Under the pieces are notes generated by a model. The model made no database searches and was not told the origin of the DNA. It was given only the letters and a program-made list of their open reading frames with translations. A program made the position numbers and the translations under genes. From Pseudogymnoascus destructans (taxonomy: Eukaryota > Ascomycota > Leotiomycetes > Thelebolales > Thelebolaceae): a DNA stretch of 64,000 nucleotides. This document shows positions 1-9,945 of the stretch, in pieces. Position 1 is the first letter of the stretch, and every line of letters begins with the position of its first letter. The stretch lies in assembly GCF_001641265.1 (NCBI RefSeq), contig NW_020167536.1:620001-684000 (forward strand), in the 5' to 3' direction.

Positions 1-440
1 TTACCGAGAAGCTGAAGGGGCAGGTGAGGGTGTCGGAGGAGTTTGATCGGGACTTCGAGTACGAGTATGTGCCGGAGCATATGAATAAAGAGCTGGTGTT
101 CTGCTATAAGCCTGATCGTACGTTGATCGTGGCGGATTACTTGTTTAATTTACCTGCGACAGAGCAGTATTCGCGGACGGGGGAGCCGGCGGATAATGGG
201 ATCATGACAAGGTTGTTTGGGGCGTTGACGGGGACGCAGGGGAAGGCGTTGGGGCAGAAGAGATTCTTGTGGCATGCGGCGAGTGCGGCGAATCGGGAGG
301 GGTTTGGGGAGAGCGCGAGGAGGATTGGGGGGTGGGATTTTGAGAGGATCATTCCGTGTCATGGGGATGTGGTGGAGGTGGGGGGGAAGGAGGTGTTTAG
401 GAAGATGTATGGGTGGCATTTGGAGGGGGGGAGGAAGTAG
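1..440 (+). CDS. DUF4336 family protein, C-terminal part (5' end outside window)
   Basis: The frame is open from the window edge to a TAG at 438-440, so only the last ~146 codons are present. No ATG is needed here because the gene starts upstream. Visible family features are the segment LIVADYLFNLPATEQY and, near the C-terminus, DFERIIPCHGDVVE. The latter resembles the end of metallo-beta-lactamase-like DUF4336 proteins, where a conserved HGD-type motif lies near the C-terminus. DUF4336 proteins are widespread in fungi and bacteria and have no settled function. The reading is GC-rich and uninterrupted, consistent with an active host gene. No intron is seen in this part. Family assignment comes from motif memory only. 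Confidence 0.75.
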   Translation, partial: TEKLKGQVRVSEEFDRDFEYEYVPEHMNKELVFCYKPDRTLIVADYLFNLPATEQYSRTGEPADNGIMTRLFGALTGTQGKALGQKRFLWHAASAANREGFGESARRIGGWDFERIIPCHGDVVEVGGKEVFRKMYGWHLEGGRK

Positions 441-1201
441 AGTGGGGGTTGCGGGGGGTGGGTTGGAGTCTGGGGCTTGTGTGTATATTATTATGAGGCT
501 GTACTTGTTGATTATGAGCTGTTGATCATGAACTGTTAATCATGAACTCTTTGGTTTTTAAGGAAATGGCTCAAGTGGGCCTTCTGGTTGTCTTCTAGTT
601 TAATATGCATATGCTTCTAGCTCCTGACCACCCGCAAGGCTACAGTAGTTGAGAAATGTCGTTATCATATTGGGCGTATATAGGATTCCCGCCCCATATA
701 CGCCCAATATGATAACGACATTTCTCAACTCCCACAGAAAAGCCCCAATATTAATGAACCGTGACCCATCGAAGTATTTCGCGGCTATTCAGAGCATTTC
801 CCAAGTTATGATTGGCGAGGGCCGAATTCCCCCCGCACCCCAAACCAGTGCGTTGCTGCGCTGGACAAGGCTGGGCGGCTGGGCAGCACCGCACCACTCC
901 CATCGGACGATCCAATCCTTGCAATAAGCGTCCGCTGTCATGACGCCGAGTTAAGTATTCACCTCTCTCCTTCAACTGTCGTGTGAGCTCTCTCATTTCT
1001 CTCTTATTTCTCATCTCTTACATAAAGGTCATCGTCCCGCAGCCTTCCTCCTCCGATACCACCACAATAGAGTGAGTTTGACGTCACCACCGCACCTCTC
1101 ACGAAACGCAGCCCCCAAGACCCCGCAAACACATCGATGCCCACATCGATGCCTACAACCATCTACCTTCCAAACTATCACATCACCACTATCTAGCCAA
1201 A
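441..1201. other. Intergenic region with a long hairpin
   Basis: No convincing gene is seen. The stretch holds the 3' flank of the DUF4336 gene, a 35-bp perfect inverted repeat (647-730) and the presumed promoter of the gene starting at 1202. Short open frames here are low-complexity shadows. Confidence 0.7.
647..730. repeat. Perfect 35-bp inverted repeat with 14-nt loop
   Basis: Arms 647-681 and 696-730 are exact reverse complements and the loop is 682-695. The arms contain TATTGGGCGTATAT and its complement. It lies about 200 bp downstream of the DUF4336 stop. It could be a very small MITE remnant or a hairpin in the 3' region of the transcript; no target duplication is evident. Confidence 0.95.
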
Positions 1202-2006
1202 ATGTCGACACCAACCGCCCTCATCCCTCCCCCCGCCTACACCCCACGCGCCCCCTCCCCACCAGCCCCAGACATCGAAACAGCATCCATCCTCTCCGCC
1301 GCGCCCTCCTACTTCTCCTCCGCCCCCTCCTACTTCTCCTCCGCCCCTTCCTACTCCACCCTCCCCCGCCCACCCCCCAGCACCTCCCGCAGCCCCTCCC
1401 TAGCAGACTACTACCCCACCTCATGGTCCCGCAACGCCACTCCCTCCTCGCGACACTACGACGCCGTCGCGGCGCGGCGCGCGGAAGCAGCCTCGGCGCG
1501 CGATACGGCGGATCTGTTGGAGGTGGCGAGCGTGACAAGGGATCCGGTCAGGGCGGCGCTGAGGGTGGTGAAGGAGAGGGAGAGGGAGGAGTTTGGGGAG
1601 GGGGAGGGGGAGGGGAGGAGGGTGAGGCCGCTGGAGGATGGGGAGTTGGTGGGGGAGGAGGCGGCGAGGGAGGCGAGGAGGGAGAGGTTGAGGTGGGAGG
1701 GGGTGGAGGTGTTGGTTAGGGAGGATAGGAGGTGGGATTGGTTGCTTGGTGAGATATTCTTTTCCTTTTTCTTTTTCCTTTCCTTTTTCTTGTTCTTTTC
1801 CTTTTCTTGAGGAGATGCGCGGGCGGGTGTGGGAGTGATGGGTGGGGGGGATAATGGACAGATGCTAATTGTGAATAGCTCAGATGAACGATTGGGAGGA
1901 GAGGGAGAGGAGCTGGAAGAAGTTTCGGGAGAAGAAGCAGAGGACGAGGACGGAGAGTTTGGCCAGCAAGCTGGGGTTTGGGACAGCTATGTGGATGGGG
2001 AGGTAG
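1202..2006 (+). CDS. Hypothetical fungal protein, two exons, 224 aa
   Basis: Model: exon 1202-1748, intron 1749-1878 (GTGAGA...AATAG), exon 1879-2006 ending TAG. The ATG at 1202 follows an A-rich context (AAA ATG). The N-terminal half is Pro/Ser/Tyr-rich with three tandem copies of a SYFSSAP-like unit (about residues 38-55). The C-terminal half is charged, Arg/Glu-rich and probably helical or coiled-coil. With this splice the frame reads through WDWLLAQMNDWEERERSW, a continuous aromatic/acidic motif that resembles the tail of a conserved Pezizomycotina hypothetical family. Using the alternative acceptor CAG at 1881-1883 instead gives a poorer frame. Function is unknown. A GGCGCC simple repeat follows the stop. 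Confidence 0.6.
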
Positions 2007-2762
2007 GGCGCCGGCGCCGGCGCCGGAGCCGACGAGATATGGTTTATGGATATGAGGCGTTTTTGGGTTTGGGGTCTGGATTGGGGACAATGGGCGGATT
2101 GGGAGTAATGATCAGATTGGTATACAATGCGGGATTTGGGATGAGTCCATACGGACTGTGTGCGGACTGTACGATGGCGTCGGGGTTTGCTACGAAGGCT
2201 GCAACGGGAGCGATGAGTGATTGGTGCGGCCGACAGCCTTCCGTAGAGCAGCCCGTACCAGCCTATCTAATGCATCTAATGCATCTAATGCACGTGTATG
2301 ACATAGTGAGCTTAGATGGGAGCTTGAGAGATGACTAAGAAGATTCGAAAGGTTGTGTGGCAAAAATGACCAAGATTGCCGAATGGGAGGGTCGATAAGA
2401 GAGTGATCTCGATGTCGTTTCTATGTTATTGTGAGAGGGGTTTTTTTTTTGAAATCGTTTCTATGTATTGTGAGAGGTTTGAAATCTACTGTATAACTAA
2501 CTTAATGTAAGTTAAGTTAACTAACTAGTGCTTTTTGTCTCCTGTTTGTAACAAATACTGTCTCCGAGAACGCCGCCCCTCGGTCCCCATCTGTATAAGT
2601 TAATGTATAACTACTTACCTCCCCCCCGCCCCCCCCAAACTCTCCACGTCACAATAAAACATCATCAACAATCTTCATCTCATCTCTTGTAATACACCAA
2701 TTCCACCACATTATAATCTGTGAATTAACTCGATTTTAAAGCTTCATACACACATCGCAATC
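2007..2762. other. Intergenic region / TAL1 promoter
   Basis: No gene seen. It contains a poly-T run near 2440, short AT-rich palindromic repeats (TTAAGTTAACTAAC around 2505-2525), C-rich runs near 2620-2640 and the presumed promoter and 5' UTR of the transaldolase gene. Confidence 0.6.
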
Positions 2763-4166
2763 ATGTCCAACTCATTGGAGCAGCTCAAGGCCACTGGCAC
2801 CGTAAGTTACTACTCCGGTTTTGGTGGGGTTTCGAGGATGCAATCGTCAACAATTTTATCTCCCCGCCACCAACGCTTTACCTTCATCACGATCTTGAAA
2901 ACGATTGCTAACGTGAGATCTTGGCTATAGACCGTTGTCTCTGACTCTGGTAAGCTTCTCTGCAAACTTTTCCTCTCCAAAACAGCCAGCTAACTGCTTA
3001 TTTAGGTGACTTTGTCTGTGAGTATACCCCGCCATCCAGGCCATCCCAACAAACCCCCACTCAACGGCAGCGACATCGCAATCCGACGCAACACGGCCAT
3101 CCATCCCAACCCCACAAAGCTCAAGACTGACATCTAGACAGCTATCGGCAAGTACAAGCCGCAAGATGCCACCACCAACCCCTCCTTGATCCTCGCTGCG
3201 TCCAAGAAGCCCGAGTATGCCAAGCTTATGGATGTTGCCATCGCTTACGGCAAGGAGCACGGCGGATCGGACATCAACGCCCAGGTCGATGCTGCTCTCG
3301 ACCGCCTCCTCGTCGAGTTCGGAAAGGAGATCCTCAAGATCGTCCCCGGACGTGTCTCCACCGAGGTCGATGCCCACTACTCTTTCTCCACCAAGGGTTC
3401 CGTTGACAAGGCCCTGCACATCATCGAGGTGAGTTCCGAGTTCCCCGGCTACAAAGCTACGAGTCAGTCTACTGACCCCTACCCAGCTCTACAAGTCCAT
3501 TGGCATCTCCAAGGACCGCGTTCTGATCAAGATCGCCTCGACATGGGAGGGTATCCAGGCCGCCAAGATCCTCCAGAAGGAGCACGGCATCAACTGCAAC
3601 CTGACCCTCATGTTCTCCCTCCCCCAGGCCATCGCCGCCGCCGAGGCCAACGCCTTCCTCATCTCCCCCTTCGTCGGCCGCATCCTGGATTGGTTCAAGG
3701 CTGCCAACAAGAAGGAGTACTCCAAGGAGGAGGACCCCGGAGTGGCCAGCGTCAAGGCCATCTTCGATTACTACAAGAAGTACGACTACAAGACCATCGT
3801 CATGGGTGCCTCTTTCCGTAGCATCGGCGAGATCACCGAGTTGGCTGGATGCGATTACCTCACCATCGCCGTGAGTTCTAACCCCCAAACCCGAAAGTGC
3901 GGAGTGACGTCACTAACATAACTTCCCAGCCCAACCTGCTCGAGCAGCTCCAGAACTCCACCGACCCTGTCCCAAGGAAGCTCGAGGCCGATAACGCCCA
4001 CAACCTCAAGATCGAGAAGAAGACCTACATCAACGACGAGTCGGTGTTCCGCTTCGACTTCAACGAGGACCAGATGGCCGTCGAGAAGCTGCGCGAGGGT
4101 ATCAGCAAGTTCGCTGCTGACGCCGAGACCCTGAAGGATATCCTCAAGGAGAAGCTCCAGAACTAG
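2763..4166 (+). CDS. TAL1: Transaldolase (EC 2.2.1.2), six exons, 325 aa
   Basis: Model: 2763-2801, 2931-2949, 3006-3017, 3142-3428, 3487-3870, 3930-4166. All introns are GT-AG and the sum is 978 nt (326 codons with stop). Transaldolase moves a dihydroxyacetone unit between sugar phosphates in the non-oxidative pentose phosphate pathway, in the cytosol. Visible family motifs are DSGDF (Asp about residue 18), KPQDATTNPSLIL, and VLIKIASTWEG with the Schiff-base lysine at about residue 134, equivalent to Lys132 of E. coli TalB. The length matches the class I family (about 320 aa). The very small exons 2 and 3 (19 and 12 nt) were placed because they rebuild the conserved VVSDSGDFVSIGKYKPQD stretch. 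The gene looks intact. Confidence 0.97.
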
Positions 4167-4479
4167 ATTGATGGGGAGTAGATTGAGTAGGTGAGGAGGG
4201 CGGTTGTAGCCGCGACCAAGGGGAATGAGGGGGAGAGTGGAAGTAAAAATTGAATCGGCGCGGCAGTGCTGTGACCGGATAGGAACGGAAGTATAGATGG
4301 TAAATTAAATTGCGTAGTATTTGCTACTCCCTCAGTCCCGCCTATTTGCGTCTAATATGGTATAATCGTGCCACCCTTCTCCGTCCTTCTCCGTCCTTCT
4401 CCGTCCCCCTCCAACATCAAGGCTATAAAACTACATATCTGCATCTATATATTCATACATATCTCCCCCTTCTCCCAAT

Positions 4480-5609
4480 TTAGGGCCACAACGTACTCGG
4501 ATACTCCAGATACTCCCCCGGCGCCCCATAACCTGACTCAACCGATTATTGAGCGCCTGCGGCCCCTTCAGATGCCCCTCTCCCCCCTCCCCCCCAACCA
4601 CATGCCTCCCCAAACGCCACATTCCACGCAAAACTCGAATGTCCCCCCCCCCAAAACACACTCGCCCTCGTCATCACAAGCAAATCCACCATCCCTTGCT
4701 GATCCCAACTCAACTCCCCAACTCGGCCACCTCCTGCGCTCCCAGAACATCAAATTTCGTCGTCACCGTCATATTCATTGCCGCCGCCTCGGCGCTCAAC
4801 TTCGCGACCCTCGCGGTCTCCGGAGGGGACGTAGATGAGCAGGAGGCCTGCGTTGGAGGCTGCGGACAGGACGAGCGCAGCTTGTGTCTCGTACTGGCTG
4901 TACACCCAATCCGGGCCCGGCCAGCCTAGCTGCGCGTCCCGCTCGGTGCGTACATGCGCGCCGAAGAAATCGGGCAGAACCGCATCGGCCAGCGCGCCGG
5001 GGTAGTTGTACTGCGCGGCGAGGCTGCGGAGGGTGCTAGTCGCGAGGACGCGGATGTCGTCGCGGAACTTGAGGATCTGTCCGAATTGCGTGGCGAAGGG
5101 GGCGCCGTCGCTGTAGATGGGGTAGGCGAGGTAGGTGCGCGAGAGGTGGACTATTGTCGTTGCTGGCGGCGCGCGGGGGGGTATGTGTTCGTGCAGCTAG
5201 GTTGGGAAGTTATGGCGCCACGTTTCTGGGGAGGCGAGCCCCGTGCGGGGGAGGTTTTTGGATTGTAGGTATTCCGGGCGGAGGAGGAGGGGGTCGTTTA
5301 TTTTCGCGCTACCAGCGACGGCGGATTCGAGAGTGGGGTGCATGATCAGGCCCGGGCATCGGGGGTGCAGGTTGTAGAGGGGCAGATGCTGCGGATGGCG
5401 GGGGAGTCGAGGGGGTGTGTGTTGAAGACATCGTGGGGGGAGGCGGCGGAGTTAAGGGTGGTGAGGGAGACGTGAGAGTGGGTGAGGCCGACGAAGAGCC
5501 AGATTGCGATGAGGAGCCAGAAGGCGACGGCGGCGTCGGTGCGGCTGGTGCCGTGGGGCAGCTGGTGCCGTGGGGCAGCTGGATCATCGCTGGGGGATGG
5601 AGACATCAA
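4480..5609 (-). pseudogene. Decayed O-fucosyltransferase-like fungal gene
   Basis: On the minus strand three frames together carry one protein-like message. The N-terminal part (5609-5346) has a hydrophobic anchor, FWLLIAIWLFVGL. The middle (about 5160-4760) reads HLSRTYLAYPIYSDG, ILKFRDDIRVLA, FFGAHVRTERDA and SQYETQAALVL. After a frame shift near 4790-4800 come MNMTVTTKFDVL, then WDQQGMVDLLVM, GGHSSFAWNVAF and a tail ending LEYPSTLWP before the stop at 4480-4482. At least four frame changes and an in-frame stop near 5200 break it. The motifs resemble a fungal family often annotated as GDP-fucose protein O-fucosyltransferase-like type II membrane protein. That family name is from memory and uncertain; the broken state is seen directly. 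Confidence 0.6.
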
Positions 5610-6390
5610 GATGGATGGCGATTGATGTCATGGAGAGAGGGGATAACTAACTTACAACTCGAGGAGGATATTGAGATGGGTAGGTCGTGCTTACATTTGT
5701 AACGCCTGTCCCAACCCGTTGCACTTCTCCGCATCGAGTGCGTAGCGGGGTACGGTAGTTGGGGGATCTGCAATTTTAGGAAAGCTGCAACAGGCGAGGA
5801 TCCATTTCTCAATAGTGGACTTGTGAGAGTTTGAGGTCAACAGCGTATAGAACTATTGGTGTTCCATGTATGTGGCGTCAAACGTGTTACCCAAGAAATG
5901 AGTTTGACCAGCTTGGCGGAATTGTATTTTGGTCAAAAAGCGCGCGGCTCGTTTCGCTTAGCAGACCCCTACAATCTGGTTTGATATCATTTTCAACTTC
6001 AACTACATCATACACCGATAGTATGGGTTATAATTACTGAGCGATCTGGTTTTCAAATTCGTTCATATAGACCTATTCATTGCGCGAGCAGCATAGAAAG
6101 CTCGACTCGACTTGATAATAGAGCCAATAAACCCAATTCCCAACGGATATCTCCCAACCCAAGCTATATCATCGTAACCAGTCCTACCAACAGTGACCAA
6201 AACCGAGAACAAAGGCCTTCTTACCCAAATTACTTCAATACATCCCCCTCCTCTTACACCACCTCATTACTCCTCTTCCCCCCATCCCCCCGCACCGCCC
6301 CCTCACCTTCGTCCCGTCCCAAAATGGCCCAACGCAATCTCATTCAACCCCTCATTCTCCACGGGAGTTGGGAGAAAGCGGGTAACTAAC
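5610..6390. other. Intergenic region, no gene recognised
   Basis: Only short, compositionally biased open frames are present. The part above 6190 is C-rich and may be the 3' region or a missed second exon of the small minus-strand gene that starts at 6591. Confidence 0.5.
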
Positions 6391-6591
6391 CTCGCCAAAC
6401 GCATCATCAACAGCAGAGTTAAAGTGACCCCGTACTGCCTCGCCCGTGCCGTGCACCGCAGCGAGTGCAGAATAGGCTTTCTGCGCTAGACCGCCATTGT
6501 TGGGGGCGTGGTGTGTGGTGGTGGTTGTTGTGGTTGTGGTTTGGTTTGGCGCGGTAGCGGAGAGGGGGCTTTGGGTTGGGTTAGTTGACAT
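6352..6591 (-). CDS. Small Thr/Ala-rich hypothetical protein (first exon or whole gene)
   Basis: The ATG at 6591-6589 sits in a good context (ttcaaaATGtc) and opens a 79-codon frame. It encodes a Thr-rich linker followed by GGLAQKAYSALAAVHGTGEAVRG and an acidic helix ending VDDAFGE. This resembles small hydrophilic stress-type proteins common in filamentous fungi (Gly/Lys/Ala helical repeats). A GTTAGT donor at 6390 directly after FGE suggests that the real gene continues in another exon further down the minus strand, around 6200-6340, but no acceptor could be fixed. No function can be assigned. Confidence 0.45.
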   Translation of the reverse strand: MSTNPTQSPLSATAPNQTTTTTTTTTHHAPNNGGLAQKAYSALAAVHGTGEAVRGHFNSAVDDAFGEVSYPLSPNSRGE

Positions 6592-6995
6592 TTTGAAGAT
6601 GTGTGTTTATATGGGCTTAGAGAGGTTTGTGAGGGCGTTCGTTTGTTGTATTACGGGTTCTGAAGGGTTAAGGGGTTAGCATTGGGAGATGCGAGGTTGA
6701 TATATAGGAGGTGGGTGTGACGTCATGGAGGGGCAGGAGAGGTGGCGAGGGGGACAGGTACAACAGGGTAGCTTGCAAGGCAGGTATGGGAGAGAGGTGG
6801 AAGGACTTGGAATGAGGTACTTACTATATGTGCTGGGGAGATGTGACTGCATGGATTATAATAGCGTATTGGGACATGGAGTCTCATAATGGAGCATTGT
6901 GGTTCAGGATCCCGAGGGCTATGGGAACTGTTTCTGAAATGGTTCTGTATGTACTTTATAAATGGGAATATGCACTTCGCTGCTATGTACAACCT
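6592..6995. other. Intergenic region between the small gene and the acyl-CoA synthetase
   Basis: No gene seen. It would hold the promoter of the minus-strand small gene (upstream of 6591) and the 3' UTR of the acyl-CoA synthetase that ends at 6996. A GTGACGTCA (CRE-like) motif is at 6717-6725. Confidence 0.5.
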
Positions 6996-9033
6996 TTACA
7001 ATCCTTTCCCTGCATCTCGAAGCTTGATACCCTCAGTCTTCAACTCAAACTTCTTGATCTTCCCCGACGGCGTCTTGGGATAGTTCTTCGTCCAGAAGAT
7101 ATACTTCGGGACCAAATGCCCCGACAACTTCCCTCTCACCCAATCCCTCAACTCCTGCTTCGTAACCACAGGACCCTCACCCTCCCCCCCACCCTCCCCA
7201 TCCCCCTCATCCACCCTAACCCCCCCATGCACAACCACAAACGCCGCAACACACTCCCCATACTTCTCATCCGGAATCCCCACCACACTCGCCTCACTCA
7301 CCTGCGGATGCGCAAACAACACATTCTCCACCTCCAGAGGATGAATATTTTCGCCGCCGCGGATAATCAAATCCTTAATCCGCCCCGTGATATGCACATA
7401 CCCATCAGCATCCATCTGCGCCTCGTCACCCGTATACATCCACACGGCCTCGCGACCCTGCTCATCCGTCTCCGTCTTGCGCACCTCGGCTGTTCGCGCC
7501 TTGTCGCCCCAGTACCCGCTCATGACGTTGTAGCCGGCGATGGCGAGCTCGCCGCGCTCGCCGATGGGGACTACGCGGCCGGGGTCGGTCACCGAGACGA
7601 CCTTGGCGTGCACGTGGGGGAGGAGACGACCTACGCTGTCGAGGCGCTTCTGTAGCGGGTCATCGGGCGTCGTCATGCATGATACGGGTGCTGTCTCAGT
7701 CATGCCGTAGCAGATGGTCAGGCCGGTGAGGTTGAGGCGGTCATGCAACCTGCCCATCAGGACGGAGGGGACGGAGGAGCCGGCAGCGATACCGGTGCGT
7801 AGGTGCTCGAAGCCTTTGTCTTCGATGGTGCCGTTGGAGAGGAGCTCGAGCTCGGCGGTGAACATGGTGGCGACGCCGTAGAGGGCTGTGGCGCGCTCTT
7901 CTTGGACGGCGATGAGGGTGGCGGAGGGCGAGAAGGCTTCGCTGGGGAAGACGATCGAGGAGCCGTGTGTGGCGGAGGCCATGTAGCCGAGGATGGAGCC
8001 GAAGCAGTGGTAGAGGGGGGGTGGGGAGACGATGATGTCGGCTGGGGTGAGGCCCATGCGCATGCCGATGAAGTAGCCGTTGTTGAGGATGGCGGTGTGG
8101 CTTAGGCAGGCGGCTTTGGGGAGGGCGGTGGTGCCGGATGTGAATTGGATGTTGATGATGTCGTCTCGGTGGAGAGGAGAGTCTGGGGTTATCGCTTGGG
8201 GTGTTTGCGAGTATAGGAGGTCGTTGAAGGAGGTTGTCGATTTGAAATCTGAGACATCAAGGCGCCCGGCCGAGTTGTCGACGAGAATGACTTTCTGAAG
8301 GGATGGAACGGAGGCAGACTCGATAGATCCAGAAGTTAGATCTGGGGAAATCTGCTTGAGTAGCGATATATTTTCTCGAGGAGGTTTGAAATGGAGGTTG
8401 GTCTCGGTCCCGATTATGAGATGTGTTGCTGAGAGATGTGATAGGGCAGAGATAACTTGAGGTGAGTTGAATGCTGGGTTCAGCGGAACCTGCATAGTTA
8501 GCAAATGCAGTTCGCCAAGACCCTTCTTCTGCTGTACTTACCAGAATGGCACCGAGCTTGAACAAGGCATATGTTGTCTGGGAACTTTCCGTCAGCACCT
8601 CCATCCCGACCAGCTATGCATCGGCTTGTCATACCACAGCGAACTCGATGTTGTTTCCCAAGCTCACAGCCACTCTCATGCCCTTCTTTACACCCTGTGC
8701 CTGCAGCCCTGCTGCGACAGAGCTACTCCTCTGGTCTAGCTCCTCATACGTGAGTCGCGTGTGTTGGGCGCGCGAGATCACCGCGTTTTGGTCGCCATGC
8801 TTCGAGACGATAGACGCGAAATGCTGGGGGACTGTTTGGTCGAGCAGCGGTGGCTATGAGGCATGAAGTCAGTATATGCTGAGAATTAATTCCACGAGGG
8901 CAACAGAATGGTAAGGTTCTACCTCTGTTGGTCCCTGAGCATACGACAAAGTGAGAAGTCCCCGACTTTGGACTCCACAAAGCACAGGCGCACAGGCCCG
9001 CGGGCTATTGAATCGAAATACCGGCCGAATCAT
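6996..9033 (-). CDS. Acyl-CoA synthetase, ACSF2-like, probably mitochondrial; four exons, 619 aa
   Basis: Minus-strand model: 9033-8923, 8853-8635, 8577-8542, 8489-6996, all GT-AG introns, giving 619 aa. It should activate a fatty acid to acyl-AMP and then acyl-CoA. The first ~35 residues (MIRPVFRFNSPRACAPV...) are Arg-rich without acids, as in a mitochondrial presequence. There is no C-terminal peroxisomal SKL signal (it ends AGKGL). AMP-binding motifs are FTSGTTALPK (about 238-247), YGMTE (about 383-387), YTGDEAQMDADGY (about 470), RIKDLIIRGGENI (about 493) and PKTPSGKIKK near the end, all in family order. Exons 2 and 3 are short but restore HFASIVSKHGDQNAV and YALFKLGAIL. The gene looks intact. 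The substrate chain length cannot be told. Confidence 0.92.
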
Positions 9034-9464
9034 GTTGTAACTTTCTTCTTCATTACCACAATCGTAGAGAGGAGTTGAGAGGAGGAGGGAGGAGAGATAG
9101 CAGCAGCTCAAGTAAGCATCCAGGCCCAGCTTCGATTCCCATCCGAGGTAGGAGCTGTTGAGGAGCATAGGATCCTCAGCTACTACCCCACAACTCCACG
9201 CTACAAACGTGGGATGGCGCTGGTTCTGGGTTATGGCACACGGGTACCGTCGCCCAGAAACGGGAAGCAGTTGTACCGCTACCCGAGCCAGGTTTAGCTT
9301 ACCTAAGCAGACTGAATCGACAAACACAGATTGCAGGATCGAAGCGCCATCAAAATTGCAAAATATATCTACCTACTTCACTTAATCTTTAATAGCAATC
9401 TTTAGCCAGGTACAACAAAAAAATAGCAAAATGATGATACTCCTAATTGGAGTATCCGAAACTT
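9034..9464. other. Divergent intergenic region upstream of the acyl-CoA synthetase
   Basis: No gene seen. It should include the acyl-CoA synthetase promoter and the 3' flank of the minus-strand tRNA-Gly, with A-runs at 9415-9423 (T-runs on the tRNA strand, as expected for a Pol III terminator). Confidence 0.5.
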
Positions 9465-9535
9465 TGCATCAGCCGTGAATCGAACACGGGGCCCATCGAT
9501 GGCAACGATGGATTTTACCACTAAACCACTGATGC
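9465..9535 (-). tRNA. tRNA-Gly(GCC)
   Basis: Read on the minus strand it gives a complete 71-nt cloverleaf with discriminator A. The acceptor stem is GCATCAG/CTGATGC, the D-arm has TGGTTTAGTGGTA, and the anticodon stem CATCG/CGATG encloses loop TTGCCAT with anticodon GCC. The T-arm contains GTTCGATTC. There is no intron. The A-box and B-box are canonical. Its 5' end lies exactly against the Crypton-like element that follows on the plus strand. Confidence 0.95.
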
Positions 9536-9945
9536 CGGATTCTTGTTATCCAATTACCGTATTCCGTTCTATGTTAGCGGGCCCGGCTGCTTTGAGCACC
9601 ACAACTTTCGGTTTTCGCGACTACGCATTCCTATCTCTGCAGCATCCAACACAACATTCCGTTTCTGGGTTCTAGATCCTGGACTGTTGGGCGTCCCCAG
9701 TGGGTTTTCCGATTCTAGGATTCAACTTTCCATGTGCACAACGCCGTGGACATCATGTCGGCGCATGGCCCATCCCCAATTTGGTGTCCACACACACCTG
9801 CTCCTTCTCTTCCCTTCATTCCCCCTTCTTCCCTTTCGTCTTCCTGTCATTTTCCTTTGCATCTTACCTCTCATATTTCCTTTGTTCTTGAGCATTTTCT
9901 TGGTTATTTTGCTCTTTACGTCGATCTTTGAAGAGAACAGTGGTT
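9536..9945 (+). other. 5' leader of Crypton-like copy 1
   Basis: Non-coding leader between the tRNA-Gly 5' end and the first ATG (9946). It is nearly identical to 60892-61264 of copy 2 read on the minus strand, so it belongs to the element rather than to the host flank. It is pyrimidine-rich in 9780-9900 and may contain the promoter. Confidence 0.6.

Noticed and set aside
649..927. Open frame of 92 codons
   Set aside because: It reads through the palindrome and has no protein-like composition.
1829..2338. Plus-strand frame as a separate gene
   Set aside because: Its first part is an intron and its middle is the wrong frame of exon 2 of the 1202-2006 gene.
4368..4929. Plus-strand Pro-rich open frames
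   Set aside because: They are shadows of the minus-strand decayed gene, whose motifs are far more protein-like.
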